From Acrocarpospora corrugata (GTDB lineage: Bacteria; Actinomycetota; Actinomycetes; Streptosporangiales; Streptosporangiaceae): a stretch of DNA of 64,000 nucleotides. The stretch covers positions 19,793 to 83,792 of the forward strand of contig NZ_BLAD01000073.1 in the NCBI RefSeq assembly GCF_009687845.1. Reading direction: 5' to 3'. Positions 34,436 through 42,092 of the stretch are shown in pieces (the first letter of the stretch is position 1; each line of letters begins with the position of its first letter). The notes under the pieces are model-generated. The model saw only the letters and a program-made list of their open reading frames with translations. It did not search any database and was not told the DNA's origin. The translations under genes were made by a program, and so were the position numbers.

Positions 34436-36181
34436 TCAGCCTTCCCGCCACCGGTTGGTGATGGGCAGGCGCCGGTCCCGCCCGAAGTTCTTGGGGCTGA
34501 TCTTCGGGCCGGGCGGGTACTGGCGGCGCTTGTACTCGGCCGTGTCCACCAGCCGGATCACCCGGGTGACCAGCTCGGGGTCGTGCCCGGCCGCGATCAG
34601 CTCGGCCCGGCCCCGATCCTGCTCCACGTAGTCGTCCAGGAGCCGGTCGAGCACCGCGTACTCCGGCAGCGAGTCGGTGTCCCGCTGACCGGGACGCAGT
34701 TCCGCGCTCGGCTCCTTGGTGATCGAGTTCTCCGGGATCGGCGGCGGCGTGGACTGCGTGTTGCGCCACCGGGACAGCTCCCAGACCAGGCTCTTCGGCA
34801 CGTCCTTGATCGGGGCGAAGCCGCCGGCGGAGTCGCCGTACAGGGTGGAGTAGCCGGTGGCCAGCTCGCTCTTGTTGCCGGTGGTGAGCACCAGGTGGCC
34901 GTGCTGGTTGGACAGCGACATCAGCAGCATGCCGCGCACCCGCGCCTGGAGGTTCTCGGCCGCCAGACCGGTCAGCTCGATCTCCTTCTCGAACGCGTTG
35001 ACGATGTCGGCGATCGGCGCCACCCGGGACCGCAGCCCCTGGCGGCGGACCAGCTCCTCGGCGTCCCCGACGGAGTGGTCGGAGGAGTAGCGCGACGGCA
35101 TCAGCACCACGTGCACCCGGTCGGGGCCGATCGCGTCCGCCGCGATGGTGGCGGTCAGCGCCGAGTCGATCCCGCCGGACAGGCCGAGGATGACCGACTG
35201 GAACCCGTTCTTGGCCACGTAGTCGCGCACGCCCAGCACCAGCGCCTGGTACACCTCGGCCGTGTCGTCCAGCCGCTCGGCGACCACCGGCGGCTCGGCC
35301 GGGTAGGCGGCCAGCGGCTCCGCCGACAGCACCACCCGCTCGACCGTGATCGTGGTCCCGTCCAGGGCGTCCACCGGGAACTCGCCGGGCTCGCCGGAGC
35401 CCAGCGGCAGCTCCAGATTGGTGATCAGCAGCTCCTCGGTGAACTGCCCGGCCCTGGCCACCAGCTCCCCGTCCACCGACACCACCAGCGAGTCCCCGTC
35501 GAAGATCAGCTCGTCCTGCCCGCCGACCTGGTTGGCGTAGGCGAGCGCGCACCCGGCCTCCCCGGCCCGCCGCGCGCACAGCGCGAACCGCACGTCGTCC
35601 TTGTCCATCTCGTACGGCGAGGCGTTCGGCACCACCAGCAGCCCCGCCCCCGCCGCCCGCGCCGCCGAGACCGGCCCGCCCTCCTGCCACAGGTCCTCGC
35701 AGATGGCCACGGCCACGTCCACCCCGTGCAGCCGGAAGACGGGCAGCCGGTCACCGCGGACGAAGTAGCGGTACTCATCGAAGACGCCGTAGTTGGGCAG
35801 ATGATGCTTGGCCGTCCTGGCCACCACCCGCCCCTGGTACAGCACGGCGGCGGCGTCCAGCGGCGCGCCCTTCGGCTGCCCGATCCGGTGGGTCCGGTTG
35901 GCCCGGTCGACGTATCCGACCACGACCGGCAGGTCGCCGAGGCCTTCGGCGGCGAGGCGGGCGGCGGCCGCGTCCAGGCCGGCGATGGAGGCGTCCACGA
36001 ACGAGGTGCGCAGCACCAGGTCCTCCACCGGATACCCGGTGAGGAACATCTCGGTGAACACCACCAGGTGCGCGCCGCCGTCGGCGGCGCGGCGGGTCCA
36101 CGCGATCAGCTTGTCGGCGTTTCCGGCGAGGTCGCCGACGACGGGGTTGGTCTGGGCGAGGGCGATGCGGAGTTGGGCCAC
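34436..36181 (-). CDS. nadE: Glutamine-dependent NAD(+) synthetase
   Basis: A 581-residue two-domain enzyme of NAD synthesis that amidates nicotinic acid adenine dinucleotide. The N-terminal nitrilase-type glutaminase (about 1-265) has Glu44 (VVFTEMF), Lys in KHHLPNYGVFDEYRYF and Cys in VAICEDLWQEG. The C-terminal synthetase (about 290-570) has the PP-loop GLSGGIDSALTA and KSELATGYSTLYGD. The 581-residue length is the short two-domain form, shorter than the mycobacterial enzyme. All catalytic residues are present. Confidence 0.96.
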   Translation of the reverse strand: MAQLRIALAQTNPVVGDLAGNADKLIAWTRRAADGGAHLVVFTEMFLTGYPVEDLVLRTSFVDASIAGLDAAAARLAAEGLGDLPVVVGYVDRANRTHRIGQPKGAPLDAAAVLYQGRVVARTAKHHLPNYGVFDEYRYFVRGDRLPVFRLHGVDVAVAICEDLWQEGGPVSAARAAGAGLLVVPNASPYEMDKDDVRFALCARRAGEAGCALAYANQVGGQDELIFDGDSLVVSVDGELVARAGQFTEELLITNLELPLGSGEPGEFPVDALDGTTITVERVVLSAEPLAAYPAEPPVVAERLDDTAEVYQALVLGVRDYVAKNGFQSVILGLSGGIDSALTATIAADAIGPDRVHVVLMPSRYSSDHSVGDAEELVRRQGLRSRVAPIADIVNAFEKEIELTGLAAENLQARVRGMLLMSLSNQHGHLVLTTGNKSELATGYSTLYGDSAGGFAPIKDVPKSLVWELSRWRNTQSTPPPIPENSITKEPSAELRPGQRDTDSLPEYAVLDRLLDDYVEQDRGRAELIAAGHDPELVTRVIRLVDTAEYKRRQYPPGPKISPKNFGRDRRLPITNRWREG

Positions 36182-36231
36182 GTCACCAAGGGTACGGCCC
36201 GCCGATTGTTGTCGTCAACTTGACGATAAGC

Positions 36232-37680
36232 TCACGATCCGGGGCTGACCAGACCCGATTCGTAGGCGAGCACCACCAGCTGGGCCCGGTCCAGCAGCTC
36301 CAGCCGCTTCAGCAGGCCGCTCACCTCGTCCGCGACCGCCTGCTCCGGCGCCGCCAGGGTGACCGCGATCTGCCGGTTGGTGAAGCCGCGCGCCACCAGC
36401 CGGACCAGGTCGATCTCCGGATCGGAGAGCCCGGCCGGCGCGGCCGGATCGTGGCGGCCGGCGAAGGCCGCGATCAGGTGCGTGGTCACCGCCGGGTCGA
36501 TCAGCGCGTCGCCCGCCACGGCCGCCCGGATGGCCGCGATCAGCTGCTCCGGCGGCGAGGTCTTGAGCACGAACCCGCTCACCCCGGCGCGCAGCGCCGA
36601 GTACAGGTTGTCGTCGGTGCCGAACGTGGTCATCATGATCACCTTCGGCGGGTCCTCCGCGGCCAGGATCCGGCGGGCCGCCGCCAGCCCGTCCAGCCGG
36701 GGCATCTGGATGTCCATCAGCACCACGTCGGGCCGGGCCAGCCGGACGGCGGCGATGGCCTGCTCGCCGTTCTCCGCCTCGGCCACCAGCTCCAGGCCGG
36801 GCTCGCTGTCCAGCACCACCCGCAGGCCGGTGCGGACCAGGGCCTGGTCGTCGGCCACCACCACGCGCAGCGCCTGCGACCCGGTCCCCGGCGGGGCGGC
36901 CCGGAACGTGACCGTGGCGGCGGGGGAGACGTCCAGGTGCGCGGCCTGGGCGAGGATGTCCTGCTCCAGCCGCTGCAGCGTCGGCCCCAGATCCAGGCCC
37001 AGCTCCTCCCTGAGCACCTGCCTGGCCCGGCGGAGCGCGCCCAGCGCGTCGGCCTGCCGCCCGGCCCGGTAGAGCGCCACGGCGAGCAGCCGCCAGGCCT
37101 CCTCGCGGAGCGGGTAGCCGGAGGCGTGCGCCTCCAGGTCGGGGATGAGGGCGCCGGCCCGGCCGAGCCGGACGGCGGCGTCGGCGCGGCGTTCGACCGC
37201 GATCAGCCGCAGCTCGTCCAGGCGGAGCGACTCGGCCTGCGCCCACGGCAGGTCGGCGAATTCGGCCAGCGCCGGGCCACGCCACAGCGCCAGCGCGGTG
37301 TCCAGCCGCCGGCAGGTCTCCTCCAGGTCGTCGCCGTCCTGCTTGACCAGGTTCTCGAAGTGCCACGCGTCGACCCGGCCTGGGTCGGCGCGCAGCGCGT
37401 AGCCGGGCGGCGCGGAGACCAGGATCCCGGCCTCCTCGCGCGGCGCCCGGTCCGGCTCCAGCGCCCGGCGCAGCCGGGACACGTAGCCCTGGATCGTGGA
37501 CAGCGCCTGGGCCGGGGGCTCGCCCGGCCAGAGTTCGTCGATGAGCGTGCTCACCGGAATGGCCCGGCCGCCCGCCACGAGCAGTCGGGCGAGCACGGCC
37601 TGCTGCCGCTGGCCGCCGAGATCGAGCACCTGTTCGGCTGAGACCGCTTGGAACGGGCCCAGCGCACGGAATATCACCAT
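36232..37680 (-). CDS. SARP/BTAD regulator fused to a NarL-type response regulator
   Basis: A 482-residue regulator with an unusual domain order. Residues 1-95 are an OmpR/SARP-type winged HTH (LGGQRQQAVLARLLVAGG), about 100-240 a bacterial transcriptional activation domain with TPR helices, about 272-390 a CheY-like receiver with phospho-acceptor Asp323 (VVLMDIQMPRLDG), and about 415-475 a LuxR-type HTH (LVARGFTNRQIAVTL). It thus carries two DNA-binding domains around a receiver. It is immediately upstream of a histidine kinase gene in the convergent-free minus-strand order, 46 bp after the kinase stop, so the two likely form a two-component pair. SARP proteins usually activate secondary-metabolite genes. 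Confidence 0.88.
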   Translation of the reverse strand: MVIFRALGPFQAVSAEQVLDLGGQRQQAVLARLLVAGGRAIPVSTLIDELWPGEPPAQALSTIQGYVSRLRRALEPDRAPREEAGILVSAPPGYALRADPGRVDAWHFENLVKQDGDDLEETCRRLDTALALWRGPALAEFADLPWAQAESLRLDELRLIAVERRADAAVRLGRAGALIPDLEAHASGYPLREEAWRLLAVALYRAGRQADALGALRRARQVLREELGLDLGPTLQRLEQDILAQAAHLDVSPAATVTFRAAPPGTGSQALRVVVADDQALVRTGLRVVLDSEPGLELVAEAENGEQAIAAVRLARPDVVLMDIQMPRLDGLAAARRILAAEDPPKVIMMTTFGTDDNLYSALRAGVSGFVLKTSPPEQLIAAIRAAVAGDALIDPAVTTHLIAAFAGRHDPAAPAGLSDPEIDLVRLVARGFTNRQIAVTLAAPEQAVADEVSGLLKRLELLDRAQLVVLAYESGLVSPGS

Positions 37681-37726
37681 CGCATGGGTAAGCGTAAAGC
37701 CTTCTGGTCGAAGACCTGGAACCTGT

Positions 37727-39739
37727 TCAGGCGGAGCGTGCCGCCTGCCCGGCGGCGGGCTCCGCCGGGGTGGCGCTGATCGGCAGGCGGGCTTCGACCA
37801 GGGTGCCGCCGGTGGCGGGCGCGGTGATCGCGCAGGTGCCGCCCAGCTCGGCGGCCCGCTCGCGCATGGACGCGGTGCCGACCCCGGCGCGGCGGTGCTC
37901 GGACAGGCCGACGCCGTCGTCCTCGACCCGCACGATGAGCTGCTCGCCCTCCCTGGCCAGCAGGAGAAGCACCCGGCCCGCCTGGGCGTGCCGCCGCACG
38001 TTGGTGAGCGCCTCCTGGACGATCCGGTACGCGGCGACCTCCACGGCGGCGGGCAACTCGCCCAGCTCGTCGGCGACCACCTCGACCTGGATCACCGGCG
38101 GCAGCGTCTCCTTGGTCAGCGAGGTCACCGCGCCGGTCAGGCCGAGGTCGTCGAGGGCGGGCGGGCGCAGGCCGTACACGAGGTCGCGGATGTCGCCGGA
38201 GACGGCGTCCATGCCGGTGCGCAGTTCCTGGAGCAGGCCGTCGGCGGTGGCGGGGGAGCGGCTGATGCTGATCCTGGCCATGTTGAGGGTCATCGCCATC
38301 GCGCCGAGTGTCTGGCCGAGCCCGTCGTGCAGGTCGCGGCGCAGGCGGCGGCGCTCCTCCTCCCGGGCCGCCAGGATGCGTTCCCGGGAACGTTGCAGGT
38401 CGGCGGCCATCCGGGCGGCGTGCGCCACGTCGGCCACGTACGGCAGCAGGGTGGTGATGACCCGTTCGTCGTGGGCGGCGGCGAAGCGCCGGGAGCCTGG
38501 GCTGCCGATGAGGAGCCGGCCGACCGGTTCCCCGTGCCAGACCAGGGCGATCTCGCGGGGGTCCTCGCCGATCGTGCCGCAGACGACCCGGACGCCGTCC
38601 CGCACTTCGACGGCGGTGCCGTCCACGGCCAGGCCGTCCCTGACCACCGTGGCGACCGCGCCGAGCGCCTGGGTGGGGTCGGCCTGCCGTACCTCCTGGG
38701 TGAGGCGGTCGGCCAGCAGGCGGGGGTCGCCGACCCTGCCGTAGAGCATGCGGTCGGAGGCGCGTTGCAGGAGTTTCCTGAGCGGCTGGAAGAACGCGCC
38801 CGCGAACAGGGCTGCGGCCAGGCCGGCGACCTGGTCGTAGCCGGAGACGAGCAGGCTGGACAGGGCGCCGACCCCGAAGTAGACGGCGCTGACCACCGCG
38901 ACCAGGCCGGCCGCCACGAAGGTCCTGCTGATCACCGTGTCGATCCCGTACAGCCGGAAGCGGAGCACCGAGATCATGATCGCGACCGGGATCAGGCCGG
39001 TCCAGAGGGTTCCGGCCAGCCAGTAGTCGTCGCCGAGCAGCAGGAAGACCACGTAGATCGCGAAGGCGCTGAGCGGCCAGGCGATCTGCCGCCGGGTGGC
39101 CGGGTCGGCGCCGCGCAGCCGGGAGGCGAGCGCCAGCAGCGCGGCCACCACGCACAGCTGCATCAGCAGGTAGAAGGACGAGTAGAGCTGGAGGTGGATC
39201 GGGGCGAGCGCCTCGATCTTGAGCGGGTTGGGGAGCACCGCGGGGCGCCGGATCAGGCCGGGCTGCGGGTACGGGCGGACCACGACCAGGAACGCGAGCG
39301 TGGCGAAGACGGCCACACTGATCGGGGGCAGCAGCCGCCACCGGGGCGAGGGCAGCCGCCCGTCGGGGGAGTAGAGCGGGACGAAGACCGCCAGCATGCC
39401 CCCGCCGAGGGCCCAGGCCACGACGGACAGGATGCGCAGCAGCCCGGCCGTGTCCAGGTCGCCGCCGGCCGCCGCCAGGAACATCAGGAAGGACAGCAGC
39501 ACGCTCACCCCGGACAGTACCCCGCCCACCCCGGCCAGCCACCCGACCAGCAGGCGCGGTCGCTGCGCGATCAGGAACGCGCCGACGATGGGGAAGGCGA
39601 TCCCGGCCGCGTAGTCGGGGCTCATGGGCACGCTGGCCGACCACTCCGGCGGCAGCTGGAGCTGGATCAGGATCGCGGCGGGCACCGGGACCAGTCCCGC
39701 GACCGCGATCCCCCAGGCCGCCAGCCGCGCGCGTTTCAT
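37727..39739 (-). CDS. Membrane sensor histidine kinase, NarL-partner (HisKA_3) type
   Basis: A 670-residue kinase. About ten membrane helices occupy residues 1-340, followed by a GAF-like region, then the dimerisation/phospho-acceptor helix EEERRRLRRDLHDGLGQT with His471, and an HATPase domain (EDDGVGLSEHRRAGVG, MRERAAELGGTCAI). HisKA_3 kinases pair with LuxR-type response regulators. It precedes the SARP-receiver fusion on the same strand by 46 bp, which marks that protein as its partner. A close paralogue lies at 42093-44093. Confidence 0.9.
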   Translation of the reverse strand: MKRARLAAWGIAVAGLVPVPAAILIQLQLPPEWSASVPMSPDYAAGIAFPIVGAFLIAQRPRLLVGWLAGVGGVLSGVSVLLSFLMFLAAAGGDLDTAGLLRILSVVAWALGGGMLAVFVPLYSPDGRLPSPRWRLLPPISVAVFATLAFLVVVRPYPQPGLIRRPAVLPNPLKIEALAPIHLQLYSSFYLLMQLCVVAALLALASRLRGADPATRRQIAWPLSAFAIYVVFLLLGDDYWLAGTLWTGLIPVAIMISVLRFRLYGIDTVISRTFVAAGLVAVVSAVYFGVGALSSLLVSGYDQVAGLAAALFAGAFFQPLRKLLQRASDRMLYGRVGDPRLLADRLTQEVRQADPTQALGAVATVVRDGLAVDGTAVEVRDGVRVVCGTIGEDPREIALVWHGEPVGRLLIGSPGSRRFAAAHDERVITTLLPYVADVAHAARMAADLQRSRERILAAREEERRRLRRDLHDGLGQTLGAMAMTLNMARISISRSPATADGLLQELRTGMDAVSGDIRDLVYGLRPPALDDLGLTGAVTSLTKETLPPVIQVEVVADELGELPAAVEVAAYRIVQEALTNVRRHAQAGRVLLLLAREGEQLIVRVEDDGVGLSEHRRAGVGTASMRERAAELGGTCAITAPATGGTLVEARLPISATPAEPAAGQAARSA

Positions 39740-39784
39740 CCCCGTGCTCCCCGATCATTCACATTGAGAGGGATTATGCCGGGA

Positions 39785-40984
39785 TTATGGTCCCACGACC
39801 AGCCGGGCCCTGCGGCGGATGGCGGGCGCCAGGGCCAGCTGCCCCAGCGCGGCGACCAGGCCGAGGGCGCCCACGCTCAGCCAGAGCACCGCCGGGCTGA
39901 TCGCGAGCAGCCGGGTGCCCAGCAGCGGGGTGATCAGCGCGCCCACTGACCAGGAGAAACCGTACAGGCCGGAGTAACGGCCGCGCAGGTGCGGGGGTGA
40001 CAGGGCGGCGACGATCGCGCCGCCCATCCCGGCGGTGAGGATCTCGCCGAGCGTCCAGACGGCGATCGTGAGCGAGAAGCCGAGGGCGGTGGAGGCGAAT
40101 ACGGTCAGGGCGAAACCCACGCCGACGATGACGAAGCCGGCCGCCAGCACGACACTGTGGTCCCGGCGCGCCAGCCAGTTGTTGGTCAGCGGCTGCACGA
40201 AGACGATCAGCAGGCCGTTGACGGCCATCGCCCAGCCGTACGCGCTGGTCCCGAGGCCGGCCATGGCCAGCGGGAGGGTGTAGAACGCCTGCAGGTAGAC
40301 GCAGGTGTAGGCCAGGTTCACGGCCACGAAGGCGAGCATCAGCCGGTCGGCGAACACCTCGCGGAAGCCGCCGGAGCTGGCCGTGACGGCCGGCCGGGTC
40401 TCCGGGATCGCCCGCCAGACCAGGATCCCGAACAGGACGCAGGTGATCGCGTTGATCCAGAACAGCCAGAGGAAGCCCGCCTCGGCCAGCCGCCCGCCGG
40501 TGATCATCGCGATCGAGAAGCCCAGGTTGAGGCCCCAGAACAGCAGGCCGAACGCGCGCGGCCGGTCCTCGGGCGAGACCAGGTCGGCGACCAGCGCCTG
40601 GGAGGCCGGGCGGTACGCGTCCACCACCACGCCCAGCACGAACATGCCCGCCACGATGCCCTGCACGCTGGTGCTGTAGCCGAGCGCGAGCATGGTCGCG
40701 GCGGAGGCGAACATGCCGCCGGTGAGCGTGCCCCGGCGGCCCACCCGGTCGGCCAGCCAGCCCGCGAGCGGCTGGGACAGCAGCGACCCCGCGCCGAAGA
40801 CCGACAGGACCAGCCCGGTCACGGCCAGCGACATGCCGCGCGACTGGGTCAGGTAGATGCCGAAGAACGGCTCGACCATGGTGCCCAGCCGGTTCACGAT
40901 GGTGCCGCCGAACAGCACCCAGAACGGCCGGGGGAAGCCGCCGATCTTGGACTGGAGGAAGGAGGGGGGTGCGGTGATGGTCAC
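39785..40984 (-). CDS. MFS transporter
   Basis: A 399-residue membrane protein with 12 hydrophobic segments. LLSQPLAGWLADRVGRRGTLTGG is the MFS motif A. The second half contains LLIVFVQPLTNNWLARRD. The length and pattern fit drug/sugar efflux-type transporters, but the substrate is unknown. It begins with GTG at 40984. It diverges from an ArsR-like regulator that has a palindromic operator directly before its start codon, so this transporter is the likely second target. Confidence 0.88.
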   Translation of the reverse strand: MTITAPPSFLQSKIGGFPRPFWVLFGGTIVNRLGTMVEPFFGIYLTQSRGMSLAVTGLVLSVFGAGSLLSQPLAGWLADRVGRRGTLTGGMFASAATMLALGYSTSVQGIVAGMFVLGVVVDAYRPASQALVADLVSPEDRPRAFGLLFWGLNLGFSIAMITGGRLAEAGFLWLFWINAITCVLFGILVWRAIPETRPAVTASSGGFREVFADRLMLAFVAVNLAYTCVYLQAFYTLPLAMAGLGTSAYGWAMAVNGLLIVFVQPLTNNWLARRDHSVVLAAGFVIVGVGFALTVFASTALGFSLTIAVWTLGEILTAGMGGAIVAALSPPHLRGRYSGLYGFSWSVGALITPLLGTRLLAISPAVLWLSVGALGLVAALGQLALAPAIRRRARLVVGP

Positions 40985-41022
40985 CCGCCCACCTTGGACA
41001 ACGGCCCCGGTGGGGTGCGAAT

Positions 41023-41042
41023 CTTTTAGCGGAGGCTAAAAG
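41023..41042. promoter_or_regulatory. Perfect palindromic operator overlapping the ribosome-binding site
   Basis: CTTTTAGC and GCTAAAAG are perfect 8-bp arms around GGAG. The spacer forms the Shine-Dalgarno GGAGG, and the right arm abuts the ATG at 41043. A bound dimer could block both transcription and, if transcribed, the ribosome site. Confidence 0.7.
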
Positions 41043-42005
41043 ATGGGCATCGAATGGCGTTTCGGCGCCGACGACGTGGCGCGGCTGCGGTTCGCGTTCT
41101 CGCCGCTCTGGGAACTGGTGTCGAGCCTGCGCGTGCTGCGCAGCCCCGCCCGGCACTCGCTGCATCTGCCGTGGCTGCGGATGGTACGGCCCCGCCTGCG
41201 CGCCCTGGACCTCACCGAACTCCTGGCCCTGGTGCCGCCCGACGGATATTTCCCCGATTTCCTGACTCCGCCCCCGGATACCCCGTTACCCGACTTCGCG
41301 GCCGAACTCCAGCGGGTCCGGCTCACGCCGCCCGATCAGGCCGCCGAGGAGGTCGGCTGGCTCCAGCAGCCGCTGGACCCCGCGATCCAGCGGTTCCTGC
41401 GTGACCCCGCCGCAGGCGTGCGGCGGGTGGCCGACACCCTGGACGCCTACTGGACGGTCGCGCTGGCCGAGTTCTGGCCGCGGGTGCACGGGCTGCTCGA
41501 AGCCGACGTGGTGTGGCGGACCCGGCGGCTGGCCAGTGGGGGCGTGCGGGAGCTGTTCGCGGATCTGCATCCGGCGGTGTCCTGGCACGGGGACCGGCTG
41601 GTGACCTCGCGGCCGTGGCAGCACGAGAGCGACATCGCGGGGGACGGGCTGGTGCTGGTGCCGAGCGCGTTCCGGTGGCCGGATGTGGCGGTGCTCTGCG
41701 AGCCGTATCAGCCGATGCTGATATATCCGGCGCGGGGGACCGGGAATCTGTGGCTGGCGGGTGTGCCGTGCACGCCGGGGGCGCTGTCGGCGCTGATCGG
41801 GAAGACCCGGGCGCAGATCCTGACCGCGCTGGCCGACCCGGCGTCCACCACGGTGCTGGCGCGGCGGATGGAGCTGACGGCGGGCGCGGTCAGCCAGCAT
41901 CTGACCGTGCTCTCCGGCGGCGGATTGGTGAGCCGCCAGCGGATCGGGCGGGAGGTCCTCTACCGGCGCACGTCGGTCGGCGACGCCCTGGTGTCCGGCG
42001 TTTAG
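41043..42005 (+). CDS. ArsR-type winged-helix regulator with large N-terminal domain (DUF5937-like)
   Basis: A 320-residue regulator. The C-terminal 80 residues are an ArsR-like winged HTH (VLARRMELTAGAVSQHLTVLSGGGLVSRQRIGREVLYRR). The N-terminal 230 residues match the DUF5937 type of actinobacterial regulators and presumably bind a ligand. No Cys-based metal site is visible. GGAGG 7 nt upstream supports the start. It diverges from an MFS transporter with a perfect palindrome between them, so it probably controls both genes. Confidence 0.86.
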   Translation: MGIEWRFGADDVARLRFAFSPLWELVSSLRVLRSPARHSLHLPWLRMVRPRLRALDLTELLALVPPDGYFPDFLTPPPDTPLPDFAAELQRVRLTPPDQAAEEVGWLQQPLDPAIQRFLRDPAAGVRRVADTLDAYWTVALAEFWPRVHGLLEADVVWRTRRLASGGVRELFADLHPAVSWHGDRLVTSRPWQHESDIAGDGLVLVPSAFRWPDVAVLCEPYQPMLIYPARGTGNLWLAGVPCTPGALSALIGKTRAQILTALADPASTTVLARRMELTAGAVSQHLTVLSGGGLVSRQRIGREVLYRRTSVGDALVSGV

Positions 42006-42006
42006 A

Positions 42007-42089
42007 GGGTCCGGACGCTTTCGGGGTCCGGCGTTCAGAGCTGGGGGGTCCGGGCGTTCAGAGCGTCCGGGTGCTTTTGGAGGGTCCGG
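42007..42089. repeat. Degenerate GGGTCCGG direct repeats
   Basis: GGGTCCGG occurs at 42007, 42024, 42046 and 42082, with a related CGTCCGG at 42064; GCGTTCAGAG follows two of the copies. It fills the gap between the convergent regulator and kinase genes. Unit spacing is irregular (17-36 bp). Confidence 0.6.
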
Positions 42090-42092
42090 GGT

